64,000 nucleotides of DNA, from positions 806,001 to 870,000 of the forward strand of contig CANLSR010000001.1 in the NCBI GenBank assembly GCA_947493945.1. Direction: 5' to 3'. The position numbers and the translations under genes are program-made. How positions within the stretch are numbered: the first letter of the stretch is position 1; each line of letters opens with the position of its first letter. The notes under the pieces were generated by a model. The model was not told the origin of the DNA and did no database searches. It saw only the letters and a program-made list of their open reading frames with translations. The DNA comes from an uncultured bacterium. GTDB taxonomy: Bacteria; Bacteroidota; Rhodothermia; Rhodothermales; Rubricoccaceae. Positions 27,681 through 37,409 of this stretch are shown here, one piece after another.

Positions 27681-28502
27681 TCAGGCCGGGCGCCGCGCGA
27701 CGACGAGCAGGCCCGTCCCGGTCGCGTTGTCGCGGCGGAGGTCGAGGGCGTTCAGGGCCATCCCGACCGGCCCGGCGCCGAGGTACCACAGGCCCACCAG
27801 CGGGGCGGCCAGGAAGCTCTTGTTGAGCGCCTGGATGGGCCACTTGACCAGCATCCGCCACGCCGCCGAGCCGACCGGCCCGTAGGTGTAGGTCCGCTCC
27901 GTCACCTCCAGGCCGGCCGTCTCCAGCTTCTCGACCAGCTCCGCGAGCGGGTACCCGTCGCGGACGTGCTCGCCGATGAACCCCTCCTCCCCCTCGCCGG
28001 TCACGCCCGAGCCGCCCTGGTCGCTGGGCGTGTTCACGATGAGGTGCCCGCCCGGCTTGAGCACCGCGCGGACGTTCTCGAACACGGCCCGGTCCTCCTC
28101 GATGTGCTCCATCACGTCGACGGAGAGCGCGAGGTCGAACTCGGCGTCGTACTCCAGCGGCAGCGTCAGGTCGGCGCGCTCGAAGGCGACGCGGCCGGCG
28201 TGGGGCGTCTGGGCCATGAACACCTGGGCCCGGCGGAGGTACTCGTCCTTGACGTCGACCGCCGTCACCTCGACGTTGGGGAACGTCTTGACCAGCCACC
28301 ACGCGTACTGCCCGAAGCCGGTCCCGGCGTCGAGCACGCGCACCGGCCCCGGCCCGGCCGCCTCGACCCGCTGGCGGAGCGTGCGGCGGACGTACCACGA
28401 CCGCAGGAAGACGGCGTCGAGCAGCCGGTAGAACACCTTGGTGCGGCCCGGCGAGGTCCAGAACAGGCCGCCGAGTCGGTCTTTGACGGGGTCGTAGTCC
28501 AC
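27681..28502 (-). CDS. Class I SAM-dependent methyltransferase
   Basis: A 273-residue methyltransferase. Motif I is VLDAGTGFGQYAWWL, the acidic end of strand 2 is VTAVDVKDEYL, motif II is FDLALSVDVMEHIEED and motif III is LKPGGHLIVNTPSD. The C-terminal ~70 residues carry two hydrophobic patches (SFLAAPLVGLWYLGAGPVGM) that could touch the membrane. The start is the GTG at 28502. The substrate is unknown; the neighbours do not help. Confidence 0.85.
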   Translation of the reverse strand: MDYDPVKDRLGGLFWTSPGRTKVFYRLLDAVFLRSWYVRRTLRQRVEAAGPGPVRVLDAGTGFGQYAWWLVKTFPNVEVTAVDVKDEYLRRAQVFMAQTPHAGRVAFERADLTLPLEYDAEFDLALSVDVMEHIEEDRAVFENVRAVLKPGGHLIVNTPSDQGGSGVTGEGEEGFIGEHVRDGYPLAELVEKLETAGLEVTERTYTYGPVGSAAWRMLVKWPIQALNKSFLAAPLVGLWYLGAGPVGMALNALDLRRDNATGTGLLVVARRPA

Positions 28503-28607
28503 GCCGTGCGGGGATGGGGAGCCGGGAGAGTACGCCGCGCGCTCCGCGTTGCGGCGCCCAGCTTCAGTGAAGCGGCCGTATCGTACGCCCCCACCCCGGG
28601 CTACCCC

Positions 28608-28979
28608 ATGGCTTCCTACCGAGTCGTCCCCATCGACGGCGTGCTGCGGCTGTCGCTAACGGGGACGATCGACCTCGACGCCAGCCGTTCGCTGCTGCTC
28701 GACATCACGCGCGACGCGCAACTGCAAGGCAGCGGCCTGCTCATCGACTTCCGCGTGACCCAGGGCGACGTCTCGTACCGTGACGTCCACGAGTTGATCG
28801 CGGTGCTGACGGAGCACCCCCAGTCGTTCACCCATCGCATCGCGTTGCTGGAGGAGTACACCGACCGCTTTGAGAAGGCGCAGTTTTTCCAGGCCTACGC
28901 CACCGAGCGCGGCTTCAAGATCCGCGCGTTCGTGGACGAAGGCTCCGCCATCGCCTGGCTCGAAGAGGGCGCGTCGTAA
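28608..28979 (+). CDS. SpoIIAA/STAS-like protein
   Basis: A 123-residue soluble protein: MASYRVVPIDGVLRLSLTGT, then DASRSLLLDITRDAQLQGSG and LLIDFRVTQGDVSYRD. The alternation of strands and helices and the LLIDFR strand resemble STAS or the SpoIIAA-like (DUF3478-type) fold. These proteins bind lipids, nucleotides or regulatory partners. It is followed 47 bp later by a small membrane protein gene on the same strand; together they could form a pair, but that is conjecture. Confidence 0.55.
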   Translation: MASYRVVPIDGVLRLSLTGTIDLDASRSLLLDITRDAQLQGSGLLIDFRVTQGDVSYRDVHELIAVLTEHPQSFTHRIALLEEYTDRFEKAQFFQAYATERGFKIRAFVDEGSAIAWLEEGAS

Positions 28980-29026
28980 TCCGGAGGCTGCGCCGGCGTA
29001 GCGCCGGTGCACTCGCCATCGCCGCC

Positions 29027-29449
29027 ATGCCCGTTTGCATCTGGTCGCACGAGACCAGTGACCGCACGATCTCTGTCGCCCTCGACGTGCCCTCAGCCAC
29101 CGGTGGCGAGGGCTCACGCCGGACGGTCTGGGTGCTGCCCGAACATGAGGCCGACTTGCGAGCTTGTAACGCCTCCGTCACTCGCAACGGCCGGCTTTTT
29201 CTGGTCGCGACCCTGGGACTGTCGGCGCTCGTGGCCGTGGTCGCGAGCGACGTCATGGGCCTGCCTGAGAGCGCGAGCACGGCCGCGGGCGGGCTCGGCG
29301 TGGCGGCCATCGGCCTCGTGATCGCGGCGCTCCCGTTCGCGACGCCCCAGACGATCCAGATGGTGGGCATCCGGCGGTCGGTTGTCTTCGTCCGAGCGCT
29401 GGGCCTGCTGGTGGCCGCGATGGGCGTGTGGGTCGCCGCCGCGGGCTAA
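29027..29449 (+). CDS. Small membrane protein of unknown function
   Basis: 140 residues. The first ~60 are soluble (MPVCIWSHETSDRTISVALD, with VWVLPEHEADLRACNASV) and are followed by three hydrophobic helices (LFLVATLGLSALVAVVASDV, GGLGVAAIGLVIAALPFA, VRALGLLVAAMGVWVAAAG). I do not recognise the family. Its TAA overlaps the stop of the convergent glycosyltransferase in the four bases CTAA. Confidence 0.6.
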   Translation: MPVCIWSHETSDRTISVALDVPSATGGEGSRRTVWVLPEHEADLRACNASVTRNGRLFLVATLGLSALVAVVASDVMGLPESASTAAGGLGVAAIGLVIAALPFATPQTIQMVGIRRSVVFVRALGLLVAAMGVWVAAAG

Positions 29450-30576
29450 CCGGCCAGCGTCTCCAGCGCCTCGGCGATCCGGTCCCACGAGGTCCGCTGG
29501 CGCTCAGCGGCGACGCCGGCCTCCAGAGCCGGTCCCAGACCGTCATCCACGAACCGCACGATGGCGCCCGCCAGCGCGGCGGGGTCGTCGGGGGGCACCA
29601 CCAGCCCGGCGCGGCCGTCGGGCACCGTCTCGGCCAGGCCGCCCACGTCGGTGGTGATCACCGGGCGACCGTAGTGAAACGCGACCTGGGCGACGCCGCT
29701 CTGGGTCGCGCTCAGGTACGGCTGCACGACGGCGTCGGACGCGCTGAAGTAGAGGCCGATCTGGTCGTCGGGGATGTAGTGGGCGTCCAGGCGCACGGAC
29801 GGCCCGAGCGCCGCGGCCTGAGCGCGCAGCGCCTCCTCGTCGGCGTAGAACTCGCCCGCGATCACGAGCCCGGCGTCGGGCCGCTGGCGGAGGACCTCGG
29901 CCCAGGCGTCCAGCAGCACGTGGAGCCCTTTGTAGCGTCGGATAAAGCCGAAAAACAAAAACACCGGCCCGCCGCCGGGCAGCGCCAGCGCGGCGCGGGC
30001 CTCGTCGCGCGGCATCGGCTCGCCGAACCCGTCGTAGACCGGGTGCGGCACGACCGCCAGCGGCACCGACGGCGCCAGCTGGCCCACGTCGCCGGCCACC
30101 TGGTCGCTCATCGCCAGCAGCCCGTCGCAGGCGCGCAGCGTCCAGCGCGTCAGCAGCCGGTCGCCGGGGCGCCGCTCGTGCGGGATCGCGTTGTGGACGA
30201 TGGCCAGCACCGTCACGCCGCGCCTCCGGAGTCGCCGGGCGATGACACCGAGCATCGGCGCAAAAAACGGCATCCAGACCATCAGCACCGCCACCTGGGC
30301 TCCGCTGCCGACGACGTGGCGTGCGGCGCCGAACCACGTCCTCGGGTCGAGCGGGTCGAGCAGCCGGGGCGCGGGCGGCGAGTCCGGCGGTGCCGGCCCG
30401 TCGTCGAGCTGGCTGGTGCCGGGGAACAGCCGCTCGGGGTACTGGCGCCGGAAGGTGACGGCGTTCACCTCGTGGCCGCGCGCCGCCAGCGCCCGCCCCG
30501 TCGCCAGCCCGAAGTGGGCGATGCCGCCGCGCCACGGCCACGACGGGCCGACCAAGGTCCACCGCTTCGCGCTCAT
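29446..30576 (-). CDS. Glycosyltransferase family 4 protein
   Basis: A 376-residue GT-B enzyme. The N-terminal acceptor domain begins WTLVGPSWPWRGGIAHFGLA; the donor domain has LFFGFIRRYKGLHVLLDAW, DDQIGLYFSASDAVVQPY and the GT4 block SATQSGVAQVAFHYGRPVI with TDVGGLAETV. It likely transfers a sugar in cell-surface glycan assembly. Its ATG overlaps the stop of the upstream GT2 gene by 4 bp, so the two enzymes probably act in one pathway. Confidence 0.88.
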   Translation of the reverse strand: MSAKRWTLVGPSWPWRGGIAHFGLATGRALAARGHEVNAVTFRRQYPERLFPGTSQLDDGPAPPDSPPAPRLLDPLDPRTWFGAARHVVGSGAQVAVLMVWMPFFAPMLGVIARRLRRRGVTVLAIVHNAIPHERRPGDRLLTRWTLRACDGLLAMSDQVAGDVGQLAPSVPLAVVPHPVYDGFGEPMPRDEARAALALPGGGPVFLFFGFIRRYKGLHVLLDAWAEVLRQRPDAGLVIAGEFYADEEALRAQAAALGPSVRLDAHYIPDDQIGLYFSASDAVVQPYLSATQSGVAQVAFHYGRPVITTDVGGLAETVPDGRAGLVVPPDDPAALAGAIVRFVDDGLGPALEAGVAAERQRTSWDRIAEALETLAG

Positions 30577-31544
30577 GCCGAGACTGCGCGCCGCTCCTCG
30601 GGCACCGCCGCCAGTTCGTCGCGGACCTCGTAGCGCTCGGCCCGTTCCATCTCGGGCCGCACGATCATCTCGCCCAGGAGCCCGGCCAGGAACGACTGCG
30701 CGCCCAGCAGGATCAGCATGACGCCGAAGATCAAGAGCGGCCGGCCGCCGATGGGCTCGCCGAACACCAGCTTGACCACGCTGAGGTAGGCCAGCATCAG
30801 AAACCCGAGCACGAACCCGACCGTGCCGAGCCCGCCGAAAAAGGTCATTGGACGGCGCGCGAAGCGGGTCAGAAACAGGACCGTGATCAAGTCCAGAAAC
30901 CCGCGCAGGTAGCGCTCGAACCCGAACTTGGTCGTGCCGTGGACGCGCGGCCGGTGGTTCACGACCTGCTCCTCGATCTTGGTGTAGCCCTCCCACCGCG
31001 CCAGCAGCGGGATGTAGCGGTGGAGCTCGCCGTAGACGCGCACCGACTTGACGACTTCGCTCCGGTACGCCTTGATGCCCGAGTTGAAGTCGTGCAGCGG
31101 GATGCCCGACATCCAGGCCGTGACCTTGTTGAAGAACTTGGACGGGATGCGCTTTTCCCACGGGTCGTTGCGCTTGCGCTTCCACCCGCTCACCAGGTCG
31201 CCGCCGGCCTCCAGCCGGCTCACCATCTCGGGAAGCTCGGCCGGATCGTCCTGGAGATCGGCGTCGAGCGTGGCGACGTAGCGTCCCTCGGCGCGTCGGA
31301 AGCCGGCCGCCAGCGCGGCGCTCTTGCCGTAGTTGCGCCGGAAGCGGACGCCCACGAACCGCGCGTCCTGACCGTGTAAACGCTCGATTACGCCCCACGA
31401 GCCGTCGTCCGAGCCGTCGTCCACCCACCACACCTCGAAGCTCAGGCCGGCGCCGTCCATTGACTGGCGGATCTCGTCCGCCAGCGCGGGCAGGCTCTCG
31501 GCCTCGTTGTAGACCGGGACGACGATGGAGAGGTCGGGGCGCAT
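30573..31544 (-). CDS. Membrane GT2 glycosyltransferase (dolichol-phosphate-mannose-synthase-like)
   Basis: A 323-residue inverting GT-A enzyme with VVPVYNEAESLPAL at the N-terminus, WWVDDGSDDGS and the metal-binding ATLDADLQDDPAELPEM. Two membrane helices follow (MTFFGGLGTVGFVLGFLMLA and LLIFGVMLILLGAQSFLAGL). This is the layout of bactoprenyl-phosphate sugar transferases that charge polyprenyl carriers for glycan modification. TAGGTTGC (31549-31556) stands only 4 nt before the ATG, so the mRNA may be leaderless. Confidence 0.9.
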   Translation of the reverse strand: MRPDLSIVVPVYNEAESLPALADEIRQSMDGAGLSFEVWWVDDGSDDGSWGVIERLHGQDARFVGVRFRRNYGKSAALAAGFRRAEGRYVATLDADLQDDPAELPEMVSRLEAGGDLVSGWKRKRNDPWEKRIPSKFFNKVTAWMSGIPLHDFNSGIKAYRSEVVKSVRVYGELHRYIPLLARWEGYTKIEEQVVNHRPRVHGTTKFGFERYLRGFLDLITVLFLTRFARRPMTFFGGLGTVGFVLGFLMLAYLSVVKLVFGEPIGGRPLLIFGVMLILLGAQSFLAGLLGEMIVRPEMERAERYEVRDELAAVPEERRAVSA

Positions 31545-31559
31545 GGCGGCAACCTAGCC

Positions 31560-31582
31560 CCGCTGGCGGTTGTCGCCAGCGG
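31560..31582. repeat. Inverted GCTGGCGG-type hairpin after Uma2
   Basis: CCGCTGGCG (31560-31568) pairs with CGCCAGCGG (31574-31582) around GTTGT, abutting the stop codon of the Uma2 gene (31583-31585). It is well placed as a terminator. Confidence 0.65.
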
Positions 31583-32134
31583 CTAGAGCGTGACCGTCGC
31601 CGGGGCGTCGGGGGCGAACGCCGAGGCCGTCCGCTCGCCCTCGTGCCCGAACCAGCGGAGCGTGCCATCCGCCTCGCAGATCCAGACCTCCTGGGCGCCC
31701 TTGGCCAGGTAGAGCGTGATCTTCTCCTCCATCTCGGCCCACGGGTTCGACGGCGACATCACCTCGACGCAGATCGGAGGCGACACGACGAACGTGGCCT
31801 CTTCCCCGTGCTCCTTTACGAAGGCGTCTGACATCCAGCCAACATCCGCGACTTTGACTCCTTCGGCCGTCTCGACGTTGCACTCCGGGATCGCCTCACC
31901 TCCTAACGCCTCTTCAAGCAAGCGAACAAGAAGGCGTTGGAGTCGACTATGGCGATTGGTAGTCGGGCTCATGACGATGCGGCCGTAGCGGTCTTGTTCG
32001 ATTCGGTACGGGAGATCCTGAAGCCACGGATCCGCGCACACCTCTTCCCACGTCCGCTTGCCGTCGCTCGTCTCTGGCGATGTTCGAGCGGTCCGCGCAG
32101 ACGCAGTCAGGGAGCGTGGAGCAGTCGCAGGCAT
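31583..32134 (-). CDS. Uma2-family (putative PD-(D/E)XK) endonuclease
   Basis: 183 residues. The nuclease-like core shows EGVKVADVGWMSDAFVKEH (strand with the catalytic Asp), ICVEVMSPSNPWAEMEEKIT (Glu, then the lysine-bearing helix) and LYLAKGAQEVWICEADGTLR. Uma2 proteins are widespread in multicopy families, but their target is not established. ATG at 32134 (MPATAPRS) gives an N-terminal Ser/Thr/Ala-rich segment before the core. It lies 53 bp downstream of gyrB with a motif hairpin between. Confidence 0.8.
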   Translation of the reverse strand: MPATAPRSLTASARTARTSPETSDGKRTWEEVCADPWLQDLPYRIEQDRYGRIVMSPTTNRHSRLQRLLVRLLEEALGGEAIPECNVETAEGVKVADVGWMSDAFVKEHGEEATFVVSPPICVEVMSPSNPWAEMEEKITLYLAKGAQEVWICEADGTLRWFGHEGERTASAFAPDAPATVTL

Positions 32135-32144
32135 AACAGCGGTG

Positions 32145-32183
32145 CCGCTGGCGGAGGCTCCCGGCGAGAGCGACCGCCAGCGG
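32145..32183. repeat. Inverted GCTGGCGG-type pair between gyrB and Uma2
   Basis: CCGCTGGCGG (32145-32154) and CCGCCAGCGG (32174-32183) form a perfect 10-bp stem with a 19-nt loop, just beyond the gyrB stop. Confidence 0.65.
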
Positions 32184-32187
32184 GCGG

Positions 32188-34458
<2,271 letters not shown>

Positions 34459-34941
34459 CTACCCCAGCGCCTCGCCCAGCCGGTCCGCCAGCCCGCCCAG
34501 GCGCTCGGCCACCCGGCCCAGCTGGCGGTCGTAGTCGTCGGCGACGGCGCGGCGGCCGAGGGCGCCGCCGAGCACGCGGACGGCCTCGACCAGCGGGGCG
34601 TCGACGGCCGGGTACAGGCTCAGCAGCTTCTGGTGGACGCGGCCCAGCGTCCGCGCCGTGTCATCGAGCAGGACGCGGTCCTCGAAGGCCTGCGCCAGCG
34701 CGGCGGCCCTGGCCTCGGGGACGCCCACCACGGCCCGCAGGCGGAGGCGGACGGTCTGGTCCGCCAGCTCGGCGAGGAGCGCGTCGAGGTCGGTGCGGAC
34801 CGTGCCCTCGGGCTCCTGCGCCGAGGCGTCGCGGCCGGCCCGACGGTCGGCGACGGCGCGCGCCGTGTTCAGGGCCGCCCGGGCCGCGGCCACCAGGGCC
34901 ACGGCGTGGAACGCGCTCGCAGGGTGCGTGTGGTCTCTCAA
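34459..34941 (-). CDS. Hypothetical alpha-helical protein
   Basis: 160 residues, almost entirely helical in character (Ala/Leu/Arg-rich), without membrane segments, cysteines or a recognisable motif: for instance RTDLDALLAELADQTVRLRL and VDAPLVEAVRVLGGALGRRA. Codon usage looks like that of its neighbours (GC-rich third positions), and the opposite strand offers nothing better, so I take it as real. It lies 168 bp upstream of gyrB on the same strand. No function is proposed. Confidence 0.5.
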   Translation of the reverse strand: MRDHTHPASAFHAVALVAAARAALNTARAVADRRAGRDASAQEPEGTVRTDLDALLAELADQTVRLRLRAVVGVPEARAAALAQAFEDRVLLDDTARTLGRVHQKLLSLYPAVDAPLVEAVRVLGGALGRRAVADDYDRQLGRVAERLGGLADRLGEALG

Positions 34942-35038
34942 AGCGGGTGGGCTGCGCCGGCCGAGCGGCTCAGGGTGCGGGAGGTCCAGGACCCGCGACG
35001 GAGCGGCCCCGGGCCCTCTGGCCCCTCAACGAGGAGGT

Positions 35039-35692
35039 TTAGACGTCCAGGTACCGGAGGAAGGCGGCGGCACGGCCCTCCAGGTCGTCCTCGGCCTCGT
35101 CGAACACGGCGACGACGTGGTAGTCGTAGTGCGCCAGCACGTGGCGGACGCGCGCGGTGTCGGAGACGTTGAGCTTCAGCGTCACCTGCACCCGACCCGC
35201 GCCCGGGTCGTCCTCGGTCGAGATCGACAGGATGCGGACCCCGTTCTGCTCGACGATCTGGGCCACCTGGCCCAACGAGAAGTCGCCGCGGGCCACGTCC
35301 AGCACCAGGATCGCGCCCGGCTCCTCGGTGGCGAGCATGTGCGCCAGCTGGCCGAACACGTCGGCGCGGACCACCAGCCCGGCGTAGCTGCCGTCCTCCT
35401 CGGAGACGGGCAGCACGCTCAGGCCGTGCTGGCGCATCAGGTGGGCGGCGTCGAACACGTGGGTCTCGAGCCCGATCACGACCGGCTCGCCGGCGACGAG
35501 CGCGCCCAGCGGCGCCGAGTGCTCGGGGTGCGCCTGGAGCGCCGCCTCGGTGACGATGGAGTCCAGCCGGCCCGTCGGGTCGAGGACCGGCAGGTGGGCA
35601 ACGCGGGCCTCAGCGAGTGCCACGAGCGCCTCCCCGACCGTGTCGGTCGTGGCGAGCGGCTCCAGGTCGCTGAGCAAGGTGGCAACGGTCAT
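35039..35692 (-). CDS. CBS-domain protein with C-terminal ACT-like domain
   Basis: 217 residues. Two CBS motifs occupy roughly 1-120 (TVGEALVALAEARVAHLPVL; THVFDAAHLMRQHGLSVLPV), typical adenine-nucleotide sensors. After about residue 130 a beta-alpha-beta ACT-like module follows (DFSLGQVAQIVEQNGVRILS, then RVQVTLKLNVSD). Such CBS-ACT proteins are thought to be metabolite-sensing regulators; no catalytic residues are visible. ATG at 35692 has TAGTTTTC (35718-35725) upstream. Confidence 0.8.
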   Translation of the reverse strand: MTVATLLSDLEPLATTDTVGEALVALAEARVAHLPVLDPTGRLDSIVTEAALQAHPEHSAPLGALVAGEPVVIGLETHVFDAAHLMRQHGLSVLPVSEEDGSYAGLVVRADVFGQLAHMLATEEPGAILVLDVARGDFSLGQVAQIVEQNGVRILSISTEDDPGAGRVQVTLKLNVSDTARVRHVLAHYDYHVVAVFDEAEDDLEGRAAAFLRYLDV

Positions 35693-35717
35693 GGCAATGG
35701 GGGGACGACCGGGCGGG

Positions 35718-35725
35718 GAAAACTA
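35718..35725 (-). promoter_or_regulatory. -7-like element for the CBS gene
   Basis: TAGTTTTC on the minus strand, 25 nt before the ATG; seven of eight positions fit TAnnTTTG. Confidence 0.3.
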
Positions 35726-35924
35726 CGGGCGGTCGGGCACGCTATAGACGGGCAAGACCCGTACCAGGTGACGCGGCCGGGAGGATGCGACCGACCGTTC
35801 ATCGGCCCGTGGGGCCCGTTCACCGGGTCCACGCCCGGTCTGCGCGCCCCCTCCGCACCCAGCGGCTGGCGGACGACGCTCGCGGGGGCGGTTGGCAGTC
35901 GCCCAGGGGCGCGCCGCCAGCGGG

Positions 35925-37310
35925 TCAGGACGGATCGGCAGGCATCGTGACCAGCGCGCCGTCGCCCGACCCGTCGCCGGTCCAGCGCAGGCCGCCGTAG
36001 CGCTCCAGCATCCGGTCCAGGTCGGGCGCGTTCTTGGTCGAGGCCCGGAACCGCAGCCGCACGACGGGCACGGGCTGGGCGTCGGCGTCGAAGGCGTCCT
36101 GGGCGTAGCCGAAGTCCTCGGACACGACCTCGGCCACGCTGTGGACGTGCGAGCGGGCCTTGGGCTTGGAGACGGGCAAGAGCGCCGTCCGGTCCACGTA
36201 GTCGCTCTCGACGAGCGCCAGCGTCTGGGCGCGGAGCTCGTCCAGGCCGATCCCGCGCGCGGCCGAGATGAACACGGCGCGCTCGTACCGGGCCTCCAGC
36301 TGGTCCAGGAGGCCGGCGTCGTCCAGGGCGTCCACTTTGTTGAACACCATCAGCGTCGGCTTGTCCTGGGCCTCCAGCTCCGCCAGCGTCTCGTGGACCA
36401 CGCGGATGTGGTCCTCGGCGTTGGGGTGCGTCACGTCCACGACGTGGAGCAGCAGGTCCGCCTCGCGGACCTCGTCCAGCGTGCTCTTGAAGCTCTCGAC
36501 GAGCGCGTGGGGCAGCTTGCGGATAAACCCGACCGTGTCGGCCAAGAGCACCGACTTGTTGGTGTCGAGGTCCACCTGGCGCGTGGTCGCGTCGAGCGTG
36601 GCGAACAGGCGGTTCTCGGCAAAGACGTCGGCGTCGGCGAGCGCGTTCATCAGCGTCGACTTGCCGGCGTTAGTGTAGCCGACGAGGGCGACGCGCGTCT
36701 CGTCCGAGCGGTTTTTGCGCTGGGTCGTCCGCTGGCGGTCGATCTTGTCGAGTTGGTCCTGGAGCACGGAGATGCGGCGGCCGATGAGCCGGCGGTCGGT
36801 CTCGATCTGGGTCTCGCCCGGGCCGCGCATGCCGATGCCGCCCTTCTGGCGCTCCAGGTGGGTCCAGGCGCGCGTGAGCCGGCTGCGGAGGTACTGGAGC
36901 TGGGCCAGCTCCACCTGGGCCTTGGCCTGCGACGAGCGGGCGCGGTCGGCGAAGATGTCCAGGATGAGTCCGGAGCGGTCGACGAGTTTGACCTCGTTCT
37001 TCTCCGCGTTGAGCGCCTTTTCCAGGTTGCGGACCTGGACCGGCGACAGGTCGTCGTCGAACACCACGAGGTCGGCGTGATGCGTCTCGACCGACCGGCG
37101 GAGCTGCTCCACCTTGCCCTTGCCGATGTAGGTCGCGCCGTGGACGCGGGCCAGGTTCTGGGTCACGCGAGTGACCGTGTTGGCGCCGGCCGTGTCGGTC
37201 AGGAGCTCCAGCTCGTCGAGGCCGTCTTTGAGGTCGGCGTCGGTGGTGTCGGGCGTCTTTACGCCGACCAGGATGGCCGTCTCGCGGCGTCGGGCAGTCG
37301 TGGGCGTCAA
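35925..37310 (-). CDS. hflX: GTPase HflX
   Basis: A ribosome-associated GTPase that splits stalled 70S ribosomes. From the TTG at 37310 it has 461 residues: ETAILVGVK opening the N-terminal domain, GATYIGKGKVEQL, the glycine-rich linker GGIGMRGPGETQIETDRRLI, the G1 loop VALVGYTNAGKSTLMNAL, the G3 motif LADTVGFIRKLP and the G4 motif FNKVD. A GTG at 37409, touching the batA stop, would add a non-conserved Arg/Pro-rich leader, so I prefer TTG 37310; the exact start is uncertain. Confidence 0.93.
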   Translation of the reverse strand: MTPTTARRRETAILVGVKTPDTTDADLKDGLDELELLTDTAGANTVTRVTQNLARVHGATYIGKGKVEQLRRSVETHHADLVVFDDDLSPVQVRNLEKALNAEKNEVKLVDRSGLILDIFADRARSSQAKAQVELAQLQYLRSRLTRAWTHLERQKGGIGMRGPGETQIETDRRLIGRRISVLQDQLDKIDRQRTTQRKNRSDETRVALVGYTNAGKSTLMNALADADVFAENRLFATLDATTRQVDLDTNKSVLLADTVGFIRKLPHALVESFKSTLDEVREADLLLHVVDVTHPNAEDHIRVVHETLAELEAQDKPTLMVFNKVDALDDAGLLDQLEARYERAVFISAARGIGLDELRAQTLALVESDYVDRTALLPVSKPKARSHVHSVAEVVSEDFGYAQDAFDADAQPVPVVRLRFRASTKNAPDLDRMLERYGGLRWTGDGSGDGALVTMPADPS

Positions 37311-37409
37311 AAGCAGTCGGTTCGTTGGAGCCCTAGAACGGCTCGGCGCCGGGTCTGGTTCGCCGCCCAGGTGAAGCCTTGGCGCCGCACGGAGCGGTCG
37401 CCCCCGCAC

